DNA of 64,000 nt from positions 32,400-96,399 of the forward strand of contig NZ_JAIGNT010000010.1 of the NCBI RefSeq assembly GCF_019711635.1, read 5' to 3'. Position 1 is the first letter of the stretch, and each line of letters begins with the position of its first letter. A program made the translations under genes and the position numbers. The notes under the pieces are model-generated. The model made no database searches and was not told the DNA's origin. It was given only the letters and a program-made list of their open reading frames with translations. The stretch comes from Qipengyuania huizhouensis. GTDB taxonomy: Bacteria > Pseudomonadota > Alphaproteobacteria > Sphingomonadales > Sphingomonadaceae. Below, piece by piece: positions 9,424 through 19,463 of the stretch.

Positions 9424-11247
9424 CTATTCGACGGTGACCGATTTTGCGAGATTGCGCGGCTGGTCGACATCGGTCCCTTTCGCACAGGCAACATGATACG
9501 CGAGCAATTGCACCGGGATGGCATATACAAGGGGTGCGATCAGCGGATGGACGCGGGGCATTTCAATAGTGGCTAGGCAGCCTTCGCCTGCCTCTTGCAG
9601 CCCCTTGGCATCCGATATGAGCACGATCTGCCCGCCGCGCGCGCGGACCTCTTCCATATTCGAAATGCTCTTTTCGAATAGTGGCCCGGAGGGCGCGAGC
9701 ACGATTACCGGCACAGCGTCGTCGATCAGCGCAATCGGCCCGTGCTTCATCTCGCCGCTGGCGTAGCCCTCGGCATGGATATAACTGATTTCCTTGAGCT
9801 TCAGCGCTCCCTCCAGGGCCAAGGGATAGTCCGGGCCGCGCCCGAGATACAGGACATCGCGCGCCGGAGCGATCAGATGCGCCATACTGGCTATATCCTC
9901 GTCATGATCGAGCGCGGCATTTAGCGCAGCGGGTGCCTCGAGCAGGTGCGCGACAACCTCCTGCTCTTCCTCGCGGCTCATCAGCCCCTTCTTCACCGCC
10001 ATGTGCGCCGCGAATGCAGCCAGTACGGCAAGTTGGCAGGTAAACGCCTTCGTGGATGCGACACCGATTTCCGGCCCTGCATGTGTCGGAAGCAAAAGAT
10101 CCGCCTCACGTGCCATGGTACTTGTCGGCACGTTGACGACTGCACCGATAGTCTGCCCGTTTTCCTTGCAATGGCGGAGCGCCGCCAGTGTATCTGCCGT
10201 CTCGCCACTTTGCGAGATGAACAGGGCAAGCCCCCCGTTTTCGAGAACCGGTTCGCGATAGCGAAACTCGGAGGCCACATCGATATCGACCGGCACGCGG
10301 GCGAATTGCTCGAGCCAGTATTTGGCGACCATACCGGCATAGAACGACGTCCCGCAAGCGACGATCGTCACGCGTTTTACGCTCGAGATGTCAAAGTCGA
10401 ACTGCGGCAAGGCCACGGAGTTGTCTGATTGCCGCAAATAGGAGGAGAGCGTCTGCGCGACCACGATGGGCTGCTCGAAAATCTCTTTCTGCATGAAGTG
10501 GCGATAATTGCCCTTTTCCACTGCAGCGGCGGAAGCACCCGAGCTGCGAATTTCGCGCTCTACTTCTTCACCGTTCTCGTCGTAAATGGTTGCACCTTCG
10601 CGGCGGACGACGACCCAGTCGCCCTCTTCCAGATAGGTAATCTGCTGCGTCAGGGGCGCGAGCGCCAGCGCGTCGGAGCCGAGATAGGTTTCGCCATCCC
10701 CGTAACCCACCACCAAAGGCGAGCCGCGCCGCGCACCGATCACCATATCGGGGTGCTCGCGAAAAACGATTGCGAGTGCAAAGGCGCCACGAAGGCGAGG
10801 GAGAACATTGGCGACAGCCCTTTCCGGCGTCTCTCCCTGTTCCACCAGACGCGAAATGAGATGTGCTACCACCTCGCTGTCGGTATCGCTTTCCAGCCTG
10901 CGCCCGGCTTCACGCAGCTCGGCACGCAATTCCTTGTAGTTCTCGATAATGCCATTGTGGACCAGCGCGACATGGTCCGTCGCATGCGGGTGGGCATTGT
11001 TCGCGGTCGGCGCACCATGCGTCGCCCAGCGGGTATGCGCGATGCCGATATCGCCAGGCGCCGGATTGTTCGCAAGCTCCACGACCAGATTGTTGAGCTT
11101 GCCTTCGGCACGGCGGCGGACCAGCCTGCCCTCCTCTATCGTGCAGATACCCGCGCTGTCATAGCCGCGATATTCCATGCGCCTCAGTCCGTCGACCAGC
11201 CTTTCCGCTACAGCTTCCTTGCCGACGATACCGATTATTCCGCACAT
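9424..11247 (-). CDS. glmS: Glutamine--fructose-6-phosphate aminotransferase (isomerizing)
   Basis: GlmS converts fructose-6-phosphate and glutamine to glucosamine-6-phosphate, the first committed step to peptidoglycan and LPS amino sugars. The protein is 607 residues. It begins MCGIIGIVG, where Cys2 after Met removal is the nucleophile of the glutaminase domain; TRWATHG and the two C-terminal SIS sugar-isomerase domains (VACGTSFYAG, FISQSGETADT) follow, and it ends in the canonical KSVTVE. The start is fixed by the catalytic Cys. The upstream EamA gene ends 57 bp away on the same strand. No glmS ribozyme is apparent. Confidence 0.98.
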   Translation of the reverse strand: MCGIIGIVGKEAVAERLVDGLRRMEYRGYDSAGICTIEEGRLVRRRAEGKLNNLVVELANNPAPGDIGIAHTRWATHGAPTANNAHPHATDHVALVHNGIIENYKELRAELREAGRRLESDTDSEVVAHLISRLVEQGETPERAVANVLPRLRGAFALAIVFREHPDMVIGARRGSPLVVGYGDGETYLGSDALALAPLTQQITYLEEGDWVVVRREGATIYDENGEEVEREIRSSGASAAAVEKGNYRHFMQKEIFEQPIVVAQTLSSYLRQSDNSVALPQFDFDISSVKRVTIVACGTSFYAGMVAKYWLEQFARVPVDIDVASEFRYREPVLENGGLALFISQSGETADTLAALRHCKENGQTIGAVVNVPTSTMAREADLLLPTHAGPEIGVASTKAFTCQLAVLAAFAAHMAVKKGLMSREEEQEVVAHLLEAPAALNAALDHDEDIASMAHLIAPARDVLYLGRGPDYPLALEGALKLKEISYIHAEGYASGEMKHGPIALIDDAVPVIVLAPSGPLFEKSISNMEEVRARGGQIVLISDAKGLQEAGEGCLATIEMPRVHPLIAPLVYAIPVQLLAYHVACAKGTDVDQPRNLAKSVTVE

Positions 11248-11303
11248 GCACGTGACCCCTTATTCATCTGTCGAAAGCACACTTAATGCCTTCCGTCTGC
11301 CGA

Positions 11304-12206
11304 TCAATCGGCACTTAAGTTCACTGGTTCCCGCGGTGTGCTCCACCACAGCAACAAGCCCGCACCGATTATGATCGCGGCGCCGGCCAGCGTAAGCAGA
11401 TCGGGAATGTCGCCAAACCACCACCAACCCAGGAAGGTCGCGACCAGCATCTGGACATAGGTAGTCGGCGCTATGGTTGCTGCGCCCGCACGCTGGGTTC
11501 CTATATATGCCAGCCAGTGGGCGCTGCTTGCTGTAATAGCGACTACGGCGCAGCGGGCTACGATCGTCCAGTCCGGCGCAGAAATCTGGAGATTCTCGAA
11601 CCCCGAAATATGCCCGCCCACAGCGGCAAGAATCAGGAGCGGCATGGCGCCGATCTGCACGAAGACCTGCATCGACAGGGCGCTGCCTTGCCCCGCACTC
11701 GCACGGTTCGCGATTATCATCAGCGCGAAGAAGAAAGCTGAAGCCAGAGGCAGGAGTGCAACCAACCCCAATTCGGCAAGGTTCGGCCTGAGAACCAGTC
11801 CGACACCCACCAGCGCTGCCAGAGATGCAAACCAGACCGCAGCTCGCACCTTCTCGCCCAATAGCGGCCCGCTAAGCAGCGCGACAACTACCGGCGAAAC
11901 AAAAGCAAGCGCCATTGCCGTCGCCAGAGGCATTACGAAGATGGCCGAAAAGAAACAGAGCGACGCGGCGGCAAGGCAGAATCCCCGCGCGGCCTGCAGC
12001 CTTGGATTACCAGGCCGGAAAGCTGCCTTCCCCTCATTCGCGGCAAGCAGAACCGAAAGACCGGCGGAACCGAGCGCAAAGCGCAACGCCGCCACGGCCA
12101 GAGGCGACCATTCCCCCGACATGGTCTTGATCACTGCATCGCCGACGCTGAGCAGGGCGAAACCGCACAGCGCGATCAGGATACCGCTACGTTCTGAATG
12201 TTGCAT
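11304..12206 (-). CDS. EamA/DMT superfamily transporter
   Basis: This is an inner-membrane protein of about 300 residues with ten predicted helices in two EamA repeats, the normal architecture of drug/metabolite exporters. The N terminus (MQHSERSGILIALCGFALLSVGDAVIK is the start region, residues 1-27) leads straight into helix 1. The second repeat shows a helix-rich TYVQMLVATFLGWWWFGD stretch typical of the family. The substrate cannot be predicted. It lies upstream of glmS on the same strand, but nothing shows they share a transcript. Confidence 0.88.
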   Translation of the reverse strand: MQHSERSGILIALCGFALLSVGDAVIKTMSGEWSPLAVAALRFALGSAGLSVLLAANEGKAAFRPGNPRLQAARGFCLAAASLCFFSAIFVMPLATAMALAFVSPVVVALLSGPLLGEKVRAAVWFASLAALVGVGLVLRPNLAELGLVALLPLASAFFFALMIIANRASAGQGSALSMQVFVQIGAMPLLILAAVGGHISGFENLQISAPDWTIVARCAVVAITASSAHWLAYIGTQRAGAATIAPTTYVQMLVATFLGWWWFGDIPDLLTLAGAAIIIGAGLLLWWSTPREPVNLSAD

Positions 12207-12557
12207 GGCGAGGTGGGTAATTCCTGGTTGAGATCACGCGGCCTTGAACGAGCTGCGCATACAGCAATTGTCCCACGGGGAAAGACACTAGATGCCCACG
12301 AGCCGCTCGACCGGATTGGCCCGGACACATCCCGCTTTGCTTCCGTGCCAAAGTATATCGTTCGATGCCATAATCTATGCAGTCCCGGCGCCTTTCTGCG
12401 GCGCCACGAAGGTGGCAGCATTTTCGTCGTGCTGAATGGACCGGTTAGGAAAAAATCAAGGTTTCCAACTTATTCACCAAACTTGCATACGCGGAATTCG
12501 CCGTCTTGAAGACAGCTGGGTTGCGTCACGACGATTACGACCTCGGGGGTTTAGGCA
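12207..12557. other. Intergenic region between divergent EamA and cpaF genes
   Basis: These 351 bp hold the promoters of two divergent genes. I see no convincing coding frame, tRNA, repeat or strong sigma-70 match. An AT-rich tract near 12447-12480 is the likeliest promoter area for cpaF. No EcfG-type or CtrA-type site was recognised. Confidence 0.4.
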
Positions 12558-14081
<1,524 letters not shown>

Positions 14082-14085
14082 CTCG

Positions 14086-14310
14086 CTAACCGCGTATAAT
14101 TCCCGGAATTGCAACGGCCAGCAAGCCGCCGCCTATCACCGCGCAGATCAGGAAAAGTCCGGTCCAGGGCATCCACCCCACCCCGTCGATCTGCGCACGC
14201 CTGGCGCGGCGCCGCTCCATCACAAGCGCAAATCCGGCGCATAGAAGGAAACTCGCCCCCCACAGGGCGATCATATCTGCTTCGCTGGCAAACGTCAGGA
14301 ATTCGTGCAT
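14086..14310 (-). CDS. Small two-helix membrane protein, function unknown
   Basis: About 74 residues with two hydrophobic helices (around IALWGASFLLCAGFALVM and WTGLFLICAVIGGGLLAVAI) separated by a basic RRRARRAQ loop. The ATG at 14310 is preferred; a TTG at 14346 would add 12 residues. The gene converges on cpaF, ending 4 bp from its stop, and its upstream side abuts the stress promoter of the entericidin genes. I do not recognise the family. Confidence 0.55.
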   Translation of the reverse strand: MHEFLTFASEADMIALWGASFLLCAGFALVMERRRARRAQIDGVGWMPWTGLFLICAVIGGGLLAVAIPGIIRG

Positions 14311-14358
14311 GGCGCGCGATATGGGTACCAGCGGAACTTCTGCCAAGCTGGCGTTAAG

Positions 14359-14383
14359 GGAACCGGGTTATTGTTTACCCGTT
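14359..14383 (+). promoter_or_regulatory. EcfG-type general stress promoter for the entericidin pair
   Basis: GGAAC at 14359-14363 and CGTT at 14380-14383 are separated by exactly 16 bp. This matches the known alphaproteobacterial sigma-EcfG promoter consensus (GGAAC-N16/17-CGTT) without mismatch. The first entericidin ATG is 50 bp downstream, leaving a plausible short leader. Assignment to EcfG is inference; the sigma factor gene is not in the window. Confidence 0.8.
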
Positions 14384-14432
14384 CTAACCCGTTGAACGCC
14401 TGATGTTCGGGCCCTTCGGGAAGGATATAGAC

Positions 14433-14564
14433 ATGATCAAGAAGCTTATGCTCGCCCTCGGAATTACCACGATGAGTCTCGCAGCCACCGCTTGCAACAC
14501 GGTCAAGGGTGTTGGCGAAGACATCGAATCCGTCGGCGAAGCCGGTGAGGATGCAATCGACTAA
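14433..14564 (+). CDS. Entericidin-like small lipoprotein 1
   Basis: This is a 43-residue lipoprotein precursor. A basic MIKK start and hydrophobic stretch lead to a lipobox ending in AATAC, then a short acidic mature peptide (NTVKGVGEDIESVGEAGEDA). That is the pattern of the EcnA/EcnB entericidin family, membrane-associated peptides linked to stress and stationary phase. AAGGAT lies about 8 nt before the ATG. It is directly followed by a near-duplicate gene and sits behind an EcfG-type promoter. Confidence 0.85.
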   Translation: MIKKLMLALGITTMSLAATACNTVKGVGEDIESVGEAGEDAID

Positions 14565-14567
14565 ACC

Positions 14568-14717
14568 ATGAAAAAGAAACCCGAATTCTTCCGTAAATCC
14601 GCACTGCTCCTGTCGGTAGCAGCATTGTCACTCGGGGTGACAGCCTGCAACACTGTCAAGGGGCTCGGCGAAGATATTAAATCCGTCGGCGAGGCGGGCG
14701 AGGATGCGATCGACTGA
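14568..14717 (+). CDS. Entericidin-like small lipoprotein 2
   Basis: This is a 49-residue paralogue of the preceding gene, starting 3 bp after its stop. After a longer basic N terminus (MKKKPEFFRKS) and hydrophobic helix comes the lipobox VTAC and a mature peptide nearly identical to copy 1, differing at about two positions (KGLGEDIKSVGEAGEDA). There is no clear ribosome binding site of its own, so translation is probably coupled to copy 1. A terminator follows 34 bp downstream. The tandem arrangement suggests recent duplication. Confidence 0.85.
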   Translation: MKKKPEFFRKSALLLSVAALSLGVTACNTVKGLGEDIKSVGEAGEDAID

Positions 14718-14750
14718 GCGCAACTCACGACATTGCGAAGAATGGCGAGA

Positions 14751-14782
14751 CGCCCGCCCTTACCGGCGGGCGTTTCTATTTT
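14751..14782 (+). terminator. Rho-independent terminator of the entericidin operon
   Basis: CGCCCGCC (14751-14758) pairs perfectly with GGCGGGCG (14765-14772) across a 6-nt loop, followed by TTTCTATTTT. It ends the entericidin transcript. The tail overlaps the 3' end of the convergent methyltransferase gene. Confidence 0.85.
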
Positions 14783-15369
14783 CTGCGGTATACCAGCGTC
14801 AAATTGTTAGCAGGCATATGGTGTCTGGCCGTGCGGACGAAACCAGTATGTTCCGCCAAATCATCCATTTCGCTGACATACCGGATTCCCCATGCAGGAT
14901 CACGGCTGCGCAGACTCGTATCGAAGGCGAGATTCGACGGTACGGCTTCTTTCCCATTTTCGAAAGACGGGCCGTAGAGGATGAGCGGTGCACCGGTGGT
15001 GAGTACTTGGCTGGCTCGCTCGAACAGACCTTGCGTTGCCGCCCATGGGCTGATGTGGACCATATTGATGCATAGCAGCGCGTCTGCCCGCACCACTGGC
15101 CAGTTCCCCTCTTTCGCATCCAGCTCCAATGGGGCCGCGAGATTTGCATATCCCGTTTGCCTCACCCACGAAGCAATCGATTCCAGAGCCGCCGGATCCC
15201 GATCGGTCGGCTGCCATTGCAGCGCGGGAAAACGCGCCGCCATGAATACCGCATGCTCACCAGTCCCGCTGGCGACCTCCAGCACGAGCCCGGTTTCAGG
15301 CAACTCCTTGGCCAGAACATCCGCGATCGGAGCAGAGTTTCGAGCAGCAGAGGGCGAGGTCCGCTTCAA
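14776..15369 (-). CDS. DUF938 SAM-dependent methyltransferase-like protein
   Basis: About 197 residues of the DUF938 family, Rossmann-fold proteins related to SAM-dependent methyltransferases; the substrate is unknown. The SAM-binding glycine loop is VLEVASGTGEHAV. The start KRTSPSAARN is the typical family N terminus and identifies a TTG at 15369 as the start. That TTG overlaps the TGA of the upstream acyl-CoA synthetase (TTGA), so the two are translationally coupled. A longer reading inside the synthetase gene has no family similarity. Confidence 0.82.
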   Translation of the reverse strand: MKRTSPSAARNSAPIADVLAKELPETGLVLEVASGTGEHAVFMAARFPALQWQPTDRDPAALESIASWVRQTGYANLAAPLELDAKEGNWPVVRADALLCINMVHISPWAATQGLFERASQVLTTGAPLILYGPSFENGKEAVPSNLAFDTSLRSRDPAWGIRYVSEMDDLAEHTGFVRTARHHMPANNLTLVYRRK

Positions 15370-16916
15370 TTGACCTGTCGCTCGCGGCCTTCCCAGTAAG
15401 GGGCCCGCAAATCCTTGCGGAGGATTTTGCCGCTGGCGTTGCGGGGCATCACCTCGAGCACATCGATACTCTTTGGCACCTTGAAACCGGCAAGCCTTTC
15501 CTTCGTCCACTCAATCACCGAATCTGCATCCACTTCCTGACCTGCCTTGGCCACGATGCAGGCCTTCACCGCTTCCCCCCAGGTGTCGTCGGGCACTCCG
15601 ATCACCGCAACTTCGCCTACCGCGGGATGGCCATAGATCGCGCTTTCGACCTGTGCCGGATATACGTTCTCGCCGCCCGAGATGATCATGTCCTTCATCC
15701 GGTCCTGGATGTAGACGTAGCCGTCCTCGTCCATGAGGGCAGCATCGCCCGTGTGCATCCAGCCATCTTTCAGCGAGCTCTGCGTAGCGTCGGGCAGATT
15801 CCAGTAACACGCCATGTTCGACGGGCTCTTGCAGATCAGTTCACCCACCTCGCCGCGGGGCAATTCTCGCCCATCTTCCCCGACGACCTTGAGTTCGACG
15901 CCGGGCACGGCCTTGCCCGCCGATTTCATCCGCTGATTGCCCGCCAGATCGTGATCCTCGGGTGGAAGGACTGCGATCGTCCCCGTCGTTTCGGTCATGC
16001 CGTAGCACTGAAGAAATCCGGCATCCGGGATGGTTCTTACCGCCTCTCGCAGCAGGTCGAGCGGAATGGGCGCCGCCCCGTAGAGAACATATTTGACACC
16101 GGACATGTCGGTCGTCTTCGCGCGCGGATGCTGAACGACCATCTGTAGCGCGGCCGGCACGATAAACAGGCGGGTTATGCCCTGCTCGAAAGCATCCAGC
16201 ACGCCATCGGGCGTGAATTCCTCCTGCACAATTGCACGGATACCGGAACCCATCGCCATGATGCCAAGCCCCGTCCCGCCGATATGCGCGCAGGGCATGC
16301 AGACGAGGATGGCCTCATCCTCGTCGAAGTGCGACCATGGCTGGTCCGCCTCCTGGCTCGGCATGCGTAGCGCAAAGAGGTTGCGGTTCGTCAGGACGGC
16401 ACCCTTGGGATTTCCGGTTGTGCCCGAAGTATAAAGCTGGAGGGCGGGATCGTCGGGACCAGCAGGAGCGAACGCGCCGGCGGAGGAGTTCTCGATTTCC
16501 CTGAGCGCATCACCGGTCGAAAGGATATCCGGAGGGGATTCCATCTGCTTGCAGGCCTTGCCGGCCAACTCGCCGAAGCCCTCGCCAAGCAAGACCAGTT
16601 TCGCTCCTGTATCGCCGAGAATATAGGCTATTTCGGGAGCAGCGAGACGCCAGCCGATAGGGACCATGACCACACCGGCACGAGCAGCCGAATAGAAAAG
16701 TTCGAAATAATGGCGCGAGTTCTTGCCGAGCCACGCGATCCGATCGCCTTTGCCCACGCCGCGTGAAGCCAACATGGAGACGATCTTGCGGCTGCGAACT
16801 TCAAGCTCCGCAAAGGTGAGCGCTTCATCGTCCTGCTCCAGCGCGACGTTATCGGGCCGTTCGACTGCCCAATGCTGGATAAGCTCATCGAATGTGAGCT
16901 TCTGCGTGGCTTCCAT
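15366..16916 (-). CDS. AMP-dependent acyl-CoA synthetase/ligase
   Basis: This enzyme (516 residues) activates a carboxylic acid, probably a fatty acid, to an acyl-CoA through an acyl-adenylate. It has the AMP-binding P-loop YTSGTTGNPKGAV, the YGMTETTG motif, HTGDAALMDEDGY and the C-terminal NASGKILRK whose Lys is catalytic. The full two-domain length is present. It overlaps the downstream DUF938 gene by 4 nt, forming a two-gene unit. Substrate chain length is not predictable here. Confidence 0.92.
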   Translation of the reverse strand: MEATQKLTFDELIQHWAVERPDNVALEQDDEALTFAELEVRSRKIVSMLASRGVGKGDRIAWLGKNSRHYFELFYSAARAGVVMVPIGWRLAAPEIAYILGDTGAKLVLLGEGFGELAGKACKQMESPPDILSTGDALREIENSSAGAFAPAGPDDPALQLYTSGTTGNPKGAVLTNRNLFALRMPSQEADQPWSHFDEDEAILVCMPCAHIGGTGLGIMAMGSGIRAIVQEEFTPDGVLDAFEQGITRLFIVPAALQMVVQHPRAKTTDMSGVKYVLYGAAPIPLDLLREAVRTIPDAGFLQCYGMTETTGTIAVLPPEDHDLAGNQRMKSAGKAVPGVELKVVGEDGRELPRGEVGELICKSPSNMACYWNLPDATQSSLKDGWMHTGDAALMDEDGYVYIQDRMKDMIISGGENVYPAQVESAIYGHPAVGEVAVIGVPDDTWGEAVKACIVAKAGQEVDADSVIEWTKERLAGFKVPKSIDVLEVMPRNASGKILRKDLRAPYWEGRERQVN

Positions 16917-16993
16917 ATATCCTCTCCGCTGCTTTCAGCTTCGATGACATCATGCCACGCCAGTTGCATCGCGCAACCGGTTTCGGAACGCTC

Positions 16994-17446
16994 CTACTGC
17001 CAGCGCCCGGCGGCCCTCGCGCGGCGCTCGCGAACTGCCAGCCATACCAGAAGTCCCAGCGGCCCCGCCATGAATGTCGCGACAAGGATTGGAGCCTGAA
17101 GCAACCGCGAAAAGCCCTTCGCATCCGCGTCTCGCACGATCCAGAGCCCCACGAACAGGTCGAAGGCCAGATAATGGATCCAGCCTATCGCAACACCGCC
17201 GTCGCTCGCAAAAATCGAACGGATGCCTTCGATCGAACCGAAATCGAAACCGGAACCATCTCCGCCAACCGGGTCGAGCAATCCGGACAAAATCCCGACC
17301 AGACCGAGCATATAGGTCAGGCACAAAAGACCGATGCCGAGGTAAAGTACCGCTGCAAGCAGTGCCGGCCAGCGTGGAAGGAAGATGAGCGCTGACCACA
17401 TTACAATCGCCAGGATGTTGGCCGCAGAGAAAACGATGTCCCACAC
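16994..17446 (-). CDS. ABA4-like family membrane protein
   Basis: About 150 residues with four predicted membrane helices. The WIHYLAFDLFVGLWIVRDA segment and the PLGLLVWL helix match the ABA4-like family (DUF4281), whose plant member is needed for neoxanthin formation. A role in carotenoid modification is possible in a carotenoid-making sphingomonad but is inference from family only. It lies 12 bp downstream of the NAD(P)-binding gene on the same strand, so co-transcription is likely. Confidence 0.8.
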   Translation of the reverse strand: MWDIVFSAANILAIVMWSALIFLPRWPALLAAVLYLGIGLLCLTYMLGLVGILSGLLDPVGGDGSGFDFGSIEGIRSIFASDGGVAIGWIHYLAFDLFVGLWIVRDADAKGFSRLLQAPILVATFMAGPLGLLVWLAVRERRARAAGRWQ

Positions 17447-17458
17447 GTCTCGATCTCC

Positions 17459-18154
17459 TTACTCTTCGATCAAAATCGGGAGGCTGTTCGCCGCACGCCG
17501 GATAGCATCGTTGTCATGGACGAACCTTCCCCGCGCTGCGCGCTTGGCGAGTGCAATTGCCGCCCTGGCGACAATTTCCGCCTTGATCCCGCGATACTGC
17601 CGGTATTTGCCAAGCATGAACAGATTGGCGAGCGGTGCAGTCGCTATCCCGAGCCGTTCGGCAGTACGCCGATCGTTATCGCGCTGACCGACCAGCAGAC
17701 CCGGCCGCAGAATGTCGAGCCGCGGGAACCTGAGTCTGGTAAGTTCGCGCTCGGTTTCCCCCTTGACCCGCAGATAGAGGTTTTTCGAGGCAGTGTCCGC
17801 GCCGACGGAGCTCACGGCGACCAACCGCTCCACGCCATTGGCAAGCGCAGCCTTTGCTGTCGACAGGACGAGTTCCCGATCTACAGCACGAAAAGCCGCT
17901 TCGTTCTCTCCCGACTTCTTCCATGTCGTACCCAAGGCGCAAATGACCGCCTTGGGACGCAGCGCCTCGAAGACTTCGCCCCATTTCGACGGATCGGCGA
18001 CAAAATATTCGATACGAATTCCCGGCGGCAGCTTGGCCTCGCGCCGCCCGATGGCTTGCAGGCGAATATCCTCTCGCCCCACGCATTCTTCCATCACCTT
18101 GCCACCGATCAGGCCGGTTGCGCCAACGAGGCAGAGGCGTAGCGCCTCAGACAT
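17459..18154 (-). CDS. NAD(P)H-binding protein (atypical SDR)
   Basis: A 231-residue Rossmann-fold protein. The dinucleotide-binding motif VGATGLIGGKV is at the N terminus; VAVSSVGAD and a YLRVKGETE segment resemble atypical short-chain dehydrogenases of the NAD(P)-binding/HTATIP2-like group. The ATG at 18154 (MSEALRL) puts the glycine motif near the start. It overlaps the 3' end of dgt by 8 bp. Substrate unknown. Confidence 0.83.
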   Translation of the reverse strand: MSEALRLCLVGATGLIGGKVMEECVGREDIRLQAIGRREAKLPPGIRIEYFVADPSKWGEVFEALRPKAVICALGTTWKKSGENEAAFRAVDRELVLSTAKAALANGVERLVAVSSVGADTASKNLYLRVKGETERELTRLRFPRLDILRPGLLVGQRDNDRRTAERLGIATAPLANLFMLGKYRQYRGIKAEIVARAAIALAKRAARGRFVHDNDAIRRAANSLPILIEE

Positions 18155-19307
18155 TCGAAAGTCCTTCGGGCGCACGACCATAGATACGGCGGCACTGGTT
18201 GATCGCGAAACGATCGGTCATGCCAGCAATGAAATCGGCAATATGGCGGCTCTTTTGCGGTTCGTCCGCAGGCAGGCGCGCCACCCAATCGTCTGGCATA
18301 GTCGCCGGATCCTGCTGGTAGGCAACGAATAGTCGCGCCACGACGTCGCGCGCCTTCTCGGCGGTCTGGATTTGCTCCGGATGATAATAGAGACGCTGGT
18401 ACATGAACTTCTTCAAACGCCGCTCCTCCACAGCGATCCCGGGCGAGAAGCCGGCGAGTTGCCTGCCAGCGCCGCGGACCTGACCGATGCTGTCCATCCC
18501 CGCCACATTGGAGCGTGTGTGCTTGATGACATCGTTGACCATCAGGCCGATCTGGCTGCGGACCAGCTCCCGCAACTGAGTTTCCCGCGTCGCATGGGGG
18601 AAACGCTGTTCGACCCGCCTGAACTGGTCGGCCAGAAATTCGATCTCCATCAGATCGTCGAGATCGAGGAATCCGGCACGAAGTCCGTCGTCTATGTCGT
18701 GATTGTCGTAGGCAATATCGTCGGCCACGGCGGCGATCTGCGCTTCCAGCGAAGGCCACTCACCGAGATCGAGACCATACGCCGTATCGATCTCCGCCAA
18801 GGCCCAGTTCGGGGCGCCAACGGGACCGTTGTGCTTGGCCATGCCCTCGAGCGTTTCCCAGGTTAGATTCAGACCTACATGATCCGGATAGGGGCTCTCG
18901 ATCCGCGCCAGCGTGCGAATACCCTGCGCGTTGTGATCATAACCACCCGCATGCTCCATGGCCTGTTCCAGCGCCTTCTCCCCCGCATGGCCAAAGGGTG
19001 GATGGCCGATATCGTGGGCAAGGCACAGCGCTTCGGTCAGGTCCTCGTCGAGCCCTAACTCGCGTGCGATGACGCGGCCGATCTGCGCGACTTCGATACT
19101 GTGTGTCAGCCGCGTGCGATAATGGTCGCCGTCGGGGGCAATGAATACCTGGGTCTTCGACCGAAGGCGGCGGAAGGCGATCGAATGGATTATCCGGTCG
19201 CGATCACGCTGGAATTCGCTGCGGGGTCCGCGCGCACCGTCGCGGTTTTCGGCGAATTCGCGTCCGCGCGAATGCGCAGGATCGGCAGCGTAGGGAGCTC
19301 TATGCAT
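18147..19307 (-). CDS. dgt: Deoxyguanosinetriphosphate triphosphohydrolase-like protein
   Basis: This is an HD-domain dNTP triphosphohydrolase that removes triphosphate from deoxynucleotides and so controls dNTP pools. The N terminus (SRGREFAENRDGARGPRSEF is the start of the conserved region) is typical of the type-2 family. The metal site is visible as HSIEVAQIGR, CLAHDIGHPPFGHAGE and DDIAYDNHD. Length 386 residues is usual. It is the first gene of a run with the overlapping NAD(P)-binding gene. Confidence 0.93.
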   Translation of the reverse strand: MHRAPYAADPAHSRGREFAENRDGARGPRSEFQRDRDRIIHSIAFRRLRSKTQVFIAPDGDHYRTRLTHSIEVAQIGRVIARELGLDEDLTEALCLAHDIGHPPFGHAGEKALEQAMEHAGGYDHNAQGIRTLARIESPYPDHVGLNLTWETLEGMAKHNGPVGAPNWALAEIDTAYGLDLGEWPSLEAQIAAVADDIAYDNHDIDDGLRAGFLDLDDLMEIEFLADQFRRVEQRFPHATRETQLRELVRSQIGLMVNDVIKHTRSNVAGMDSIGQVRGAGRQLAGFSPGIAVEERRLKKFMYQRLYYHPEQIQTAEKARDVVARLFVAYQQDPATMPDDWVARLPADEPQKSRHIADFIAGMTDRFAINQCRRIYGRAPEGLSNV

Positions 19308-19401
19308 GGAGCGCTGAGGCTTAGGTGAGCCGATTTGTCACGACAACGTGAACGAAACACGAACTCGGCAGCTTTTCGGCAGGCAGCACCATTCCATCGG
19401 G

Positions 19402-19443
19402 CAAAAGAAAGGGCCGCGCGCTTTCAAGCGGCGCAGCCCTTTC
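19402..19443 (-). terminator. Rho-independent terminator of the subtilase gene
   Basis: Read on the minus strand, GAAAGGGC (complement of 19436-19443) and GCCCTTTC (complement of 19407-19414) form a perfect 8-bp stem enclosing an inner GC-rich hairpin, followed by TTTTG. It lies 20 bp downstream of the subtilase stop. Confidence 0.8.
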
Positions 19444-19463
19444 AGGAATGCGACCTCAACCGA

